Source: Saliphagus infecundisoli
Lineage (GTDB): Archaea > Halobacteriota > Halobacteria > Halobacteriales > Natrialbaceae
DNA length: 64,000 nt
Direction of reading: 5' to 3'
Assembly: GCF_020177375.1 (NCBI RefSeq)
Contig: NZ_JAIWHV010000006.1
Span: forward strand, 62,001-126,000
Below, piece by piece: positions 24,071 through 32,657 of the stretch. Positions within the stretch are counted from its first letter, which is position 1; the number at the start of each line of letters is the position of its first letter. The notes under the pieces are model-generated. The model had not been told where the DNA came from, did not search any database, and saw nothing but the letters and a program-made list of their open reading frames with translations. Made by a program: the position numbers and the translations under genes.

Positions 24071-25636
24071 TCATCGACGGGACGACTCGAGTTCGATCTC
24101 TGCCTCCTCGAGTAGCCCCTCGACTTCATCGCGTTTCTCCTGGTGCTCTTCGAGGAACTCCTCCATGAGTCGGGCGGCCTGTTCCTTGCAGTCGCCACAG
24201 AGGCGCTCGCCGCCGACGCACTCCTCGTAGACCTCGGTGGCGAACTCGTCGTCGTCGCCCGCGAGCAGATACGCGTAGAGTTCGTAGACGGGACACTCGT
24301 CGGCTCTCCCGCCGAGTTCGCGCTGGAGGTCGGCGGTCTCGCGCCCGCCGGTCGTCGCCGACTTCACCTTCTCGTAGCCCTCCTCGGGGTCGTCGAGCAG
24401 GGAGATGTGGGAGGCCGGGATCGACGACGACATCTTCCCGCCCGTGAGGCCGGTCATGAACCGGTGGTAGATCGACGACGGCGGGAGAAAGCCGTGGCCG
24501 CCGTGGGCGACCTCGACCTCCCGGGCGAGTTCCTCGGCTTCCGCCAGGTTCACCTCGAAGGCGTCGACGTGGGCCTCGAACACCCGCTTTTCGCCGTCGA
24601 CGGCCTCGATCAGGGCCTCGAAGGCGTCGTCGGTCGCCCGCCGATCGACGAACCGGGTGCGCGGACGCAGGGGCTCCATCCCGGCGTTCTCGAGCTTCTC
24701 GATCGCTCCCTCGGCAGCGGTCTCCTCGCTTGCGAGCCACTCGGCGGCCTCCTCACAGCGGGGCTGGTCTGCGTCCTCGGCGTAGGCCTCGCGGGCCTCG
24801 TAGGCCTCCCGAAGGGAGGCGAGTTCGTCGTCGGTCGCCTCGAAGCTCGCGTACGCCGTCCGAACCCCGAAATACCGCGTTCGGGCGGCCAGATCGCGCG
24901 CGAGTCGGACGTGGGGGTCCTGGTCGGGGCCGACCGGGATCACGGTGGGTTTTGGTTCCTCGAGTTGGGGGTAGAGGATGTCGGCCATCTGGGTGACGAC
25001 CGACTGCATGTGCGAGACGTCGGTCTCGCCGTCGAAGCCGTAGATCGACTGGAACTCCGAGAAGTTGGCCTCCGCGCCGAGTTCGAACGCAAGGTCCTGG
25101 ACCTCGCGGTTTTCCGATTGGCGGTAGAGGGTGCCCTCCTCGGGATCGAACCCGAGCGCGAGCAAGGAGAGCAAGTAGTTCCGGGCGTGTTCGTCGATCT
25201 CGTCCCAGGACATCCCCCGCGCGGAGTTCGCTTCCAGATCGGCGATCAGCGCGTAGGCGTCCCCGCCCTGGGCCTGGTGCCAGATGATCTCGTCGAACAC
25301 GAGCTTGTGACCGATGTGGGGATCCCCGGTCGGCATGAAACCAGAGAGCACGGCGAAGGGGTCGCCCTCGTCCATCGCTCGGGCGACCGGGCGGTAGTCG
25401 CGATGGCCGAAGATCACGCCCCGGCGCATCAGGTAGTGAGGGTCCGGCACCCGGGGAAGGATCCCCTCGAACTCCTCGATGCCGAACTCGGAGAATAGTT
25501 CGCGGTAGTCGCCGACCGCCGAGGAGCCCCACGGATCGAGCGCCACCTCGTCGGCCCCCTCGGCTCCGTCGGCACCGTCGGCATCGCCGGCCACACCGCC
25601 GTCGCCCCCCCGCCCGCCTTCGGTATCGCCCGTCAT
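24071..25636 (-). CDS. trpS: tryptophanyl-tRNA synthetase
   Basis: 521 residues, class I synthetase. An acidic Gly/Asp-rich leader of ~30 residues precedes the core. The HIGH-type motif is GFMPTGDPHIGHKLVFDEI (~residues 98-116) and the KMSKS motif is TGGKMSSSIPASHI (~402-415). A long insertion and a C-terminal Cys pair (ECVGGERLCGDCKEQ) are typical of archaeal/eukaryal-type TrpRS. It activates Trp and charges tRNA-Trp. A second, bacterial-like TrpRS is common in haloarchaea but is not in this window. Confidence 0.95.
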   Translation of the reverse strand: MTGDTEGGRGGDGGVAGDADGADGAEGADEVALDPWGSSAVGDYRELFSEFGIEEFEGILPRVPDPHYLMRRGVIFGHRDYRPVARAMDEGDPFAVLSGFMPTGDPHIGHKLVFDEIIWHQAQGGDAYALIADLEANSARGMSWDEIDEHARNYLLSLLALGFDPEEGTLYRQSENREVQDLAFELGAEANFSEFQSIYGFDGETDVSHMQSVVTQMADILYPQLEEPKPTVIPVGPDQDPHVRLARDLAARTRYFGVRTAYASFEATDDELASLREAYEAREAYAEDADQPRCEEAAEWLASEETAAEGAIEKLENAGMEPLRPRTRFVDRRATDDAFEALIEAVDGEKRVFEAHVDAFEVNLAEAEELAREVEVAHGGHGFLPPSSIYHRFMTGLTGGKMSSSIPASHISLLDDPEEGYEKVKSATTGGRETADLQRELGGRADECPVYELYAYLLAGDDDEFATEVYEECVGGERLCGDCKEQAARLMEEFLEEHQEKRDEVEGLLEEAEIELESSRR

Positions 25637-25691
25637 TGATTGTCGGTACTGGCGCCGTGAGCCGCAAAAACCTTCGTTTTCCGCCCCGAGC

Positions 25692-26723
25692 TCAGGGCGT
25701 CAGCCGCTCGAGCGACCACCAGTCGATTCCCTCCCCGACGAGCGCGAACGACATCGTCTTCCGGACGCCGTGGGCCAGCCGAACGTCGAGCGCGAGGTCC
25801 CTGGGTTCGAAGACGTGGTCGGCGGGCAGCACCCGGACGAGCAGCTCGGAGTGGCCCAACTCCTCGACGCTCTCGACGTCCGCATAGGTCCGGAAGTCCG
25901 CACCGAACTTGTAGCCCGTCTTCGGGACGGTCCCCGCCTCGCGGAGCGCGCCGTAGACTGCGAGCCGGCGGTCGAAGCGCTCGCCCTCGACGGCCCGCCC
26001 GCGATCGACCACCGCCTCCGTCGAGAGATCGATCGTCCCCCGATCGGCGAGGAAGGCGGCCTCGACGAGCGAACACTGCAACGTCGGCCGGTCGTAGTCC
26101 CGCCCCTCAAGGGGCTGGCCATAAAAGCCGCGTTCGTACAGCTCTCGGGGCGGGTTCCAGACGACGACGCGGTCCTCCAGAAGGTCGGCCTCGACTCCCC
26201 GAGGGAGGTCGATCCCGCTCGTTCCCGAGGGCTCGAGCCGGGCGCGCTCGAAGTAGGTGATCTCGCTTTCCTCGTCGACAACCGCGAGCACGCCCTCGGC
26301 GAGTTCCCCGGCAGGGAGAGAAGCACGCTCGCCGACCGCCCGGACGGCGTACTCGACCTCGCCGTCGTCGGGACCGTTCCCGCGGGGAAAGACCGCGAAG
26401 TCGGCGTCGGGCGGCTCCTCGATCCAGGGTTCGCGGGCGGGCGAGAGATAGAAGCCCCGCGAGCGGAGGTCGGCGTAGACGAGATAGCGGACGACGAAGT
26501 CCTCGGCGGGTTCGCGGGCCAGAAACGACCGGAAGTCGAGGCGTTCGCCGTCGGCGACGACCCCGATCCGCTCGCGAAAGAGGAGGTGGGCGGCCTCGAC
26601 GGGCGCGAGGGCGATCTCGTTGCCCTCGAGGGGGTAGCCGTAGCCGCTGGCGTCGTGAAACCGCTGGCGGGCGTCGCCAGCGACCCGGACGACCTCCCCG
26701 TCGAAGCGACCCTCGAGTTCCAT
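25692..26723 (-). CDS. endA: tRNA-splicing endonuclease EndA (fused two-unit form)
   Basis: 343 residues containing two tandem endonuclease-like units, the form that dimerises. The catalytic unit is C-terminal: Tyr in VPKTGYKFGADFRTYAD (about residues 251-267), His in ELGHSELLVRVLPAD and Lys in AHGVRKTMSFAL, so the Tyr-His-Lys triad is intact. The N-terminal unit is degenerate. It cleaves bulge-helix-bulge introns in pre-tRNA and pre-rRNA. Start chosen at ATG 26723 rather than a GTG eight codons upstream. Confidence 0.94.
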   Translation of the reverse strand: MELEGRFDGEVVRVAGDARQRFHDASGYGYPLEGNEIALAPVEAAHLLFRERIGVVADGERLDFRSFLAREPAEDFVVRYLVYADLRSRGFYLSPAREPWIEEPPDADFAVFPRGNGPDDGEVEYAVRAVGERASLPAGELAEGVLAVVDEESEITYFERARLEPSGTSGIDLPRGVEADLLEDRVVVWNPPRELYERGFYGQPLEGRDYDRPTLQCSLVEAAFLADRGTIDLSTEAVVDRGRAVEGERFDRRLAVYGALREAGTVPKTGYKFGADFRTYADVESVEELGHSELLVRVLPADHVFEPRDLALDVRLAHGVRKTMSFALVGEGIDWWSLERLTP

Positions 26724-26843
26724 ACTCCCGAGTGATTCGCTCGCCACAAAGGGACTGCGATCATAGGGTCGGATGTGAGTCAGTGCACCGGCGATCGCAA
26801 CCCGGCCGTTCGATCGATCGCGACACAGTCACATCCGTCCCTA

Positions 26844-27596
26844 TCAGTCGCCGGCTGCGGGGGCCGCCACCCGCTCGCAGGTCGAGTCGAGACAGCGCCG
26901 CCCGCTCTCGGTCTCGAACGCCGGCAGGCCACACGGGCACTCCCCGTCTACGACGCCCGCTGGGACGACGAAGCCGGTTTCGCAGTCGGCATACCGTTCA
27001 CAGCCCGCGAGCAAGCCGCCCCGGCGGAGGATCCGGAGGTCGCCCCCGCAGTCGGGACAGTCCCACTCGCGGTCGAACGCCCGCCGGACGGCCGCGTCGA
27101 GGGACTCACAGTCGCGGTCGAGACAGACGTCAAAGGCGTACCCCCGTTCGACGCGCATCCGGGGCAGGCCACACGAACAGCGGTCGTCGCGGACGGTCGC
27201 GTCGTCGGGGACGCCGTAGCGCTCGCCACAGCCGACACAGGAAACGCCGTCAACGCGGACGAGCGCGCCGGCGCAGTCGGGACAGCGCCCGACCGGCGTC
27301 CCGGCGGTCGAGACGGGATACTGGCCGAAGCCGTCGCGCTCGTGGGCCGCGAGTCGCAGGGTCATCTCGTCCTTGTGGGCGACCAGCGTGAACCCCTCGG
27401 GCGGGCCGCTCGTCGTCGAGACGCTGTCGGCCCGCGTGAGCCACGCGACGGGCTGGTAGCTCTCGCCGTCGTGGACGAGCACGGTGTTGTCGGGTTTGAC
27501 GACGGCGGTCATCCGCCCGCGGTGTTCCTCGCGGTCGGCGCCGTCGGCGACGACGGTACAGTCGCCCGCGAGCACCTGGATCGTCTCCTCGAGCAT
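26844..27596 (-). CDS. NucS N-domain-like (DUF91) protein fused to C4 zinc fingers
   Basis: 250 residues. Residues ~1-90 resemble the N-terminal domain of NucS/EndoMS: LEETIQVLAGDCTVVADGAD then TAVVKPDNTVLVHDGESYQP, matching the KPDGxxLVH strand. The nuclease domain of NucS is absent; instead residues ~100-250 carry repeated Cys pairs (CPDC, CVGCG, CSCG, CPDCG, CPCG and others), resembling topoisomerase-type C4 fingers. That predicts a single-strand or branched-DNA binding protein without catalysis. Start chosen at ATG 27596. Neighbour of endA but separated by 120 bases. Confidence 0.7.
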   Translation of the reverse strand: MLEETIQVLAGDCTVVADGADREEHRGRMTAVVKPDNTVLVHDGESYQPVAWLTRADSVSTTSGPPEGFTLVAHKDEMTLRLAAHERDGFGQYPVSTAGTPVGRCPDCAGALVRVDGVSCVGCGERYGVPDDATVRDDRCSCGLPRMRVERGYAFDVCLDRDCESLDAAVRRAFDREWDCPDCGGDLRILRRGGLLAGCERYADCETGFVVPAGVVDGECPCGLPAFETESGRRCLDSTCERVAAPAAGD

Positions 27597-27693
27597 GGGC
27601 CCGCTGGTCCCCTCTTCGTACTTAAACCCGCGGCGCCGGGTCGGCACCCAGTGGCGCCCGAAGAATCTCCCTCGTCCGCCGAACGCCCCGGCG

Positions 27694-28713
27694 TCACTTC
27701 AGCAGGGCATCGGCCATCCGCTGGGGGAAGCCGGTGATGAGTTCCCACAGCCCCATCGGCTCGTCGTCCGCGCGCAGATACGAGCGAAGCCGCTGGGAGA
27801 ACATCTCGACGGAGACGATGAGGACCAGGATGACGAGGATGGTCGCCATCATGTTGGTGAATGCGAACAGCCCCTGCTGGACGCTGAGGATCCGTCCGAG
27901 TCCGCCGCCGCCGATGATACCGAGGGTCACCGCGATGCGGACGTTGATCTCGAAGATGTAGAGCGTCCAGGCGATAAACGGGGTCGTCACCTGCGAGAGC
28001 ATCCCGAACGTGATCGTCTGGGGCTTGTTCGCGCCGGTCGTGCGCATCGCCTCGATCGGACCGTCCTCGACTTCTTCTAACTCGTCGGTGAACAGACGTC
28101 CGAGGTTCCCGACGGTGTCGGTGGCGATCGCAAGCGTTGCCGTCGCCGGCCCGAGTCCGCCGAGCGGGACGTAGATCAGTGCCCAGACGAGCGCCGGGAT
28201 CGCGCGGATCGCGCTCATCGTCCCGCGGAAGATGAAGTTGAACGGAAACGGCGTCACGCGACCGGAACCGAGCACGCCGAACAGCAAGGCGAGCGGAAAG
28301 CCGAGGATCGTACCGGCGAACCCCATCGAGAGCGTGAGGCCAGCCTGGCCGAACAGCCCAAGCGGACCGCCGGTGCTCGGATCGGTCAGCGACGCCTCGG
28401 GGTCGTAGATGAGGTTCCGTTCCTGGATGAACGCCCAGTAGTCACCGAACCCCGAGGGGTCGAACGTGATCCAGGGGAACCCCTCGACGGGGACGAGAAA
28501 CGGGAAGTAGTCCTGAAGCGCCCCGATGAAGTCCCCGACGTACTGGGGCAGGTTCGCCTGTGGCAACTCGGCTGCGTACAGCGCGTTCGCAAAGAAGTAG
28601 CCGATGACGATAACGAGCAGCCCCGCAAGCACCGCACGCACTCGCCGACCGCGAACGATCCGGTCGTACTGGCGTTCGACCTCGGTCGACGCCGTCCCTT
28701 CCTCTCCGCTCAT
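27694..28713 (-). CDS. phnE: phosphonate/phosphite-type ABC transporter permease
   Basis: 339 residues. Six or so membrane helices: one near residues 28-50, the rest from ~125. FRGTMSAIRAIPALVWALIY followed by VPLGGLGPATATLAIATDT is the EAA-type cytoplasmic loop that contacts the ATPase. The ATG overlaps the phnC stop (ATGA), so translation is coupled. Imports phosphonate, phosphite or phosphate esters together with PhnC and PhnD. No C-P lyase or phosphite dehydrogenase gene is in the window. Confidence 0.9.
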   Translation of the reverse strand: MSGEEGTASTEVERQYDRIVRGRRVRAVLAGLLVIVIGYFFANALYAAELPQANLPQYVGDFIGALQDYFPFLVPVEGFPWITFDPSGFGDYWAFIQERNLIYDPEASLTDPSTGGPLGLFGQAGLTLSMGFAGTILGFPLALLFGVLGSGRVTPFPFNFIFRGTMSAIRAIPALVWALIYVPLGGLGPATATLAIATDTVGNLGRLFTDELEEVEDGPIEAMRTTGANKPQTITFGMLSQVTTPFIAWTLYIFEINVRIAVTLGIIGGGGLGRILSVQQGLFAFTNMMATILVILVLIVSVEMFSQRLRSYLRADDEPMGLWELITGFPQRMADALLK

Positions 28714-29477
28714 GCGGTCGCCTCCCTGTCGGCGTCGGTCCGAGCGAACAGTCCCTCGGTGTCGATGTCGCCGTAGATCTCGTCGATGACGTCCATCGTG
28801 ACGTCCTCGCGGTAGCCGTCGAACACCTTCCGGCCGTCCCGGAGGCCGATGAACCGCTCGCCGAACTTCCGGGCGAGGTTCACCTGGTGGAGGCTGCTGA
28901 TTGCGGTGAGGTCGCGGCGCTCGGCGGCGGTCCGGAGATAGCCCATCACCTGCTGGGCGCTTCCCGGATCGAGGCTGGCGACGGGCTCGTCGGCCAGCAG
29001 GATGTCCGGGTTCTGGACGAGCGCGCGGGCGATCCCGACGCGCTGTTGTTGGCCGCCGGACATCCGGCTGGCGCGCTGGCGGGCCTCGTCGAGGAGGCCG
29101 ACGGTCTCTAAGGCCTCCAGAGCCTGGTATTTGTCCTCACGGGGCTGAAACTGGAGGACGCTCCGGAGGTATCCGTTCCGGTTGAGCGAGCCGGTCAACG
29201 CGTTACCGTACGCGCTGAGCTGGCCGATGATGTTGTGTTGCTGGAAGATCATCGCCGTGTCCTCTCGGGGCTGGGTCACGGGCGTGCCGTCGATGCGGAC
29301 CTCGCCGCCGGTAATCGGGGTCAGCCCATTCATACACCGCAAGAGCGTCGACTTCCCCGATCCCGAGACACCGAGGACGATGACGAACTCGCCCTCGGGG
29401 ATCTCGAAGGAGACCTCGTTCAACGCGACGGTCTCGCCGTAGTGCTTGGTGAGCCCGTCGACCGTAATGCGACTCAT
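28710..29477 (-). CDS. phnC: phosphonate/phosphite-type ABC transporter ATPase
   Basis: 255 residues. Walker A GVSGSGKSTLLR (~37-48), signature SRMSGGQQQRVGIARALVQ, Walker B ILLADEPVASLDPG and switch His in SSLHQVNLA. PhnC-type features such as NALTGSLNRNGYLRSV are clear. Start chosen at ATG 29477, where MSRITVDGLTKHYGE begins; the longer frame overlaps the phnD end. It drives uptake through PhnE at the inner face of the membrane. Confidence 0.93.
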   Translation of the reverse strand: MSRITVDGLTKHYGETVALNEVSFEIPEGEFVIVLGVSGSGKSTLLRCMNGLTPITGGEVRIDGTPVTQPREDTAMIFQQHNIIGQLSAYGNALTGSLNRNGYLRSVLQFQPREDKYQALEALETVGLLDEARQRASRMSGGQQQRVGIARALVQNPDILLADEPVASLDPGSAQQVMGYLRTAAERRDLTAISSLHQVNLARKFGERFIGLRDGRKVFDGYREDVTMDVIDEIYGDIDTEGLFARTDADREATA

Positions 29478-29506
29478 GAGGGGGTAGGAGAGGATACTGT
29501 GGGGGC

Positions 29507-30736
29507 TCAGGAAAGGTCTTCGAACTCCAGCCCGAGCTGGTCCATCACGTCGGATATCATCTGGTAGTCGTCGACGTTCCCTTCCTCGACGCCGGTGAAC
29601 CACAGCGGCTCGCCGTCGTAGTCGTCGCCGTGGCTCAGGTCCTCCTCGGTGACGTTGAGGATCGCCTCCTCAATCTCGGCTTTGGCGGGGTGATCCCAGT
29701 TGCTGCGGGTCACCAACGGCGCGCGCGGGATCGGGTCCGAGACCGCGAGCAGTTGGAGCTCGACGCCCTCTTCCTCGATTGCGTCGCCGGCACCCTCATA
29801 CTCCGCGGAGATGTCGACGAAGTCCTGGGAGACCTCGTCGAACTGCTCCTGGGGCACGTACGGCGCCGAGGAGAAGGCACCCGTACACGCGGCCGCCACG
29901 TCGTCGCGGTTGACCATCTGCTCGCGGGCGGTCGTGTGATCGGAGTACGCCGCCTCGAAGCCGGCCGCGTCGCCGTCGGGGGCGTTCCCGATATCCAGTC
30001 CCGCGTCCTGGAGCATCGTCAGCGGAACGAGCGTACCTGAAACCGAGAGGATGTCGCCGAGATTGACCTGCTCGCCCTCGAGGTCGGCCAGCTCGCTGAT
30101 TCCCCGGTCGGGCATCGTCGTGATCGTCGAGAAGTACTGGGAGGCGCCGTAGGCGATCCGGATGCCGACGACGTCGACGACCCCCTCGCCCGCGATGACC
30201 GCCGAGGGGGAGATGTCGGCGATCTCTCCCCGGTCGTTGCGCATCGCCTGGAGCGTCGCCGTGTACGACTCGGCGCGTGTCGACTCGATCTCGACGTTGA
30301 CCTCACTCTCGAGGTACTCGAACATCGGCTGGTACTGCTCTTCGATCGCGACGTCGGCCTCCGCGGGGTTCAGGATGAACTGCGCCGTCGTACTCTCGAC
30401 CTCGCCCGTCGTCTCTCCGTCGCTTTCGTTCCCACTCTCGTTCCCGCTTTCATTGCCCGTCTCGTTGTCGCTCTCGTTGCCGTCCGTGCCGGTCGCGTTG
30501 TCCTCGCTCTCGTTCACCTCGGTCGCGTTGTCCTCCGTTTCCGTCTCTTCTTCAGTCTCGGTCTCCTCGGTCTCGTTTTCGTTCCCGCCGTTTCCGTTTC
30601 CGTTTCCGTTTCCGTTCCCGTTCCCACTGTCGTCGCCCAAACAGCCGGCCAGCAGGCCCGTCAACGCCGCGCCGCCAGATGCCTTGAGAAACGCTCGTCG
30701 CCGGGTGTCGTCGCCACCGTCTGGCGTCAGTGCCAT
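29507..30736 (-). CDS. phnD: phosphonate/phosphite-type substrate-binding lipoprotein
   Basis: 409 residues. Signal: RRRAFLKASGGAALTGLLAG then Cys, i.e. a twin-arginine signal with a LAGC lipobox. A ~75-residue linker follows, beginning with Gly-Asn repeats encoded by a GTTTCC hexamer and continuing Glu/Thr/Asn-rich. The periplasmic-binding fold starts near QFILNPAEADVAIEEQYQPM, and the PhnD-type ligand loop is at GRGISEL/SGTLVPL. First gene of the phnDCE operon, with a leaderless promoter. Confidence 0.92.
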   Translation of the reverse strand: MALTPDGGDDTRRRAFLKASGGAALTGLLAGCLGDDSGNGNGNGNGNGNGGNENETEETETEEETETEDNATEVNESEDNATGTDGNESDNETGNESGNESGNESDGETTGEVESTTAQFILNPAEADVAIEEQYQPMFEYLESEVNVEIESTRAESYTATLQAMRNDRGEIADISPSAVIAGEGVVDVVGIRIAYGASQYFSTITTMPDRGISELADLEGEQVNLGDILSVSGTLVPLTMLQDAGLDIGNAPDGDAAGFEAAYSDHTTAREQMVNRDDVAAACTGAFSSAPYVPQEQFDEVSQDFVDISAEYEGAGDAIEEEGVELQLLAVSDPIPRAPLVTRSNWDHPAKAEIEEAILNVTEEDLSHGDDYDGEPLWFTGVEEGNVDDYQMISDVMDQLGLEFEDLS

Positions 30737-30760
30737 ATCTCCTTACCGTTACCCCACCGT

Positions 30761-30767
30761 TATAAAC
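30761..30767 (-). promoter_or_regulatory. TATA box of the phnDCE operon
   Basis: Minus-strand GTTTATA centred 28 bases upstream of ATG 30736; leaderless. Confidence 0.6.
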
Positions 30768-30859
30768 GCACTGTAATTCGGCTATTGATTCCTCCATAGA
30801 GATGGTATTACATCCCCGTATCGACCGTTCGTCCATCGATCCCAACCCGATCCGACTAA

Positions 30860-31381
30860 GTGGGCGTACCCGAATCCCCGGACGTGGCCCGTCCAAGGCT
30901 GATCGTCTTCTGTGGGTTGCCGGGGGTCGGAAAGTCGACGGCCTCGGCGTACGCCGCCGAGGAGAGCGGGGCGACCCGGTACCGGAGCGACGAGATCCGC
31001 AAGGAACTGTTCGACGAGCCGACGTACTCCGCCGAGGAGAGCGCGGCGACCTACGACGAACTGTTCGCGCGCGTGCGATCCGACCTCGAGGCCGGCCGGG
31101 ACGTCGTCGCCGACGCCACCTTCGGCTCGCGGGAGGCCAGAGAGCGCGTGGCCGACGTCGCGTCGGGGACCGGCGCCGACCTCGCGTTCGTCCACGTCAC
31201 CTGTCCGGCCGAGATCGTTCGGGAACGCATCGCCGAGCGCGAGGACGTAAGCGACGCCGACTTCGAGGTCCACCTCGCCCTCCGGGAGGCGTTCGCGCCG
31301 TTCGAACGCGACCACGTCGCGGTCGACAACTCGGGAGGCCTCGAGGCGACCTACCGGCAGATCGACCGGGACGTGCTATGA
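30860..31381 (+). CDS. P-loop kinase (AAA_33-type, zeta-toxin/gluconokinase-like)
   Basis: 173 residues. VFCGLPGVGKSTASAYAAEE is the Walker A loop, RSDEIRKELF the substrate-side helix, VVADATFGSREARERV the second conserved block and VHVTCPAEIVRERI the LID entry. Family members phosphorylate small molecules or nucleosides/tRNA. Substrate unknown. Starts with GTG at 30860; a later GTG at 30884 is possible. The gene ends exactly where the decayed transposon region begins, and the last codons run into an IS-end-like sequence, so the natural C-terminus may have been altered. Confidence 0.8.
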   Translation: MGVPESPDVARPRLIVFCGLPGVGKSTASAYAAEESGATRYRSDEIRKELFDEPTYSAEESAATYDELFARVRSDLEAGRDVVADATFGSREARERVADVASGTGADLAFVHVTCPAEIVRERIAEREDVSDADFEVHLALREAFAPFERDHVAVDNSGGLEATYRQIDRDVL

Positions 31382-31400
31382 CATCCTCCCCGGCGTTGAG
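31379..31400. mobile_element. possible scar of an IS200/IS605-type element end
   Basis: From memory of haloarchaeal genomes, ACATCCTCCCCGGCGTTGA resembles the hairpin end of IS1341-type elements (first arm CCCCGGCGTT), but the second arm is missing and other sequence follows. Weak evidence. Confidence 0.3.
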
Positions 31401-31542
31401 TGGTCACTGCAACACTTGAATATTCAGAAGGAACGTGGCGATCTAGTTCTCAGCGACGCTCGGAGGCTTGTTTAATCGGGAAATCCACTCGTGGTGAGAA
31501 GCGCTTTGAGCTGGAGCCTGTGATGCGTATTCATCCATTGCG

Positions 31543-32502
31543 CTAATCACTCGACGACGTTCTCGCCAAGAAATCACCGATCTGGCGATACGACGTTTCG
31601 ATGCCCCAGCGGCGGCCGAACGCCGCCGCGTACGCTCTTGCTGTCTCAGGTTCTACGTCGAGGTTTGTGACGAACCAGACGTGATCGTCCTCGTTCGTGC
31701 GATGTGGCACAGCGAATACGGTGACATCGGCTACAGCTGTCGGTGGCCGGTTTCGCTGCATCCGGTAGGCATCGACGACCGTCTCAGCGCCGGCGCTGAG
31801 ACGGTCTTTCATTCCCTTACTTGGCCGTGCACGGACGATGTAGTCGATCTCTAACTGTTCCAGTTCTGTAACGACATGCACCTGGTAGAAGCCTCGATCG
31901 AGATAGACGTGTCTGATCGAGACGTACTGGCGCGCTTTGACGATGAGTGAGCGAACGGCTTCCTGCTTCGCACGGAAGCCGTTCGCGTCCAACGGGATCA
32001 CAGCGAGAGTAAATCGAACACTGGAAGCAACGATACACAGCGTCGCAAAACAGTACGCTCGGGTCGTTTCAAGATCAGGATAGGTAGTGAGAACGTGATC
32101 AGTATCGGCTGAGCCGTAGAACCGCCACTCGTGAAGGTCGATCGCGACGTCAACACGAGAGGGAAGCAACCGACGTGAGCGAAGAATCTCAAAGAGACGA
32201 TCGCGGACGCTATCGAACTGAGCGTCGATGGCGTCCGCGGTGAGGTGTCGAAGATGATAGAGCAACGGTTTCGCGAGCAGGTTCCGAGCCGTCGACGTGA
32301 CGTCGACCGGCTCGGATCAATCCAACTGGACAGTCTTGCCACCCGTGTTAGCGAACTCTTGAGTGAAGGCGATCCAAGAGAGGACTTCGAGCAAGTCCTC
32401 TCTCGGGTAGGATCCACAGGGTTTGATACCAAAATCCAGTTCCGGATAGACGACGCTTGAGGCGGCACGACAGACCTGTTTTGCCTCGTCGGTGTCGACC
32501 AT
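31543..32502 (-). pseudogene. DDE transposase (ISH3-like/IS4-superfamily), interrupted and truncated
   Basis: Two open stretches lie in the same frame, separated by one TGA at 32317-32319: an N-terminal part from ATG 32502 (MVDTDEAKQVCRAASSVVYP) and a part from 32316 down to a stop at 31543. DDE residues are visible as VAIDLHEWRFYGS, HVYLDRGFYQVH and RRWGIETSYRQIGDFLART. The protein stops ten residues after the catalytic Glu, where relatives continue for tens of residues. GC content is visibly lower than that of the neighbours. Family name is uncertain. Inactive. Confidence 0.75.
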
Positions 32503-32624
32503 GCCGACGACTACGAACTGAGCCGCCAGTTAGGTTCGGCAACTACTGTTTACGGCGGGACTCTCTCGCTGAACCAGGTAGCCCGCCGCGCCCTCGACTC
32601 CGACGACGGGCGCGCATCCGACAG

Positions 32625-32630
32625 TATAAG
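32625..32630 (+). promoter_or_regulatory. TATA box of the HD-domain gene
   Basis: TATAAG about 30 bases before ATG 32658; supports that start and shows that the transposon region did not remove the promoter. Confidence 0.45.
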
Positions 32631-32657
32631 TCCGCGCTCCCGCGAGTCTCAGGTCCG

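Noticed and set aside
30586-30630. GTTTCC hexamer repeats considered as a regulatory repeat
   Set aside because: They encode the Gly-Asn linker directly after the PhnD lipobox, a common feature of haloarchaeal lipoproteins.
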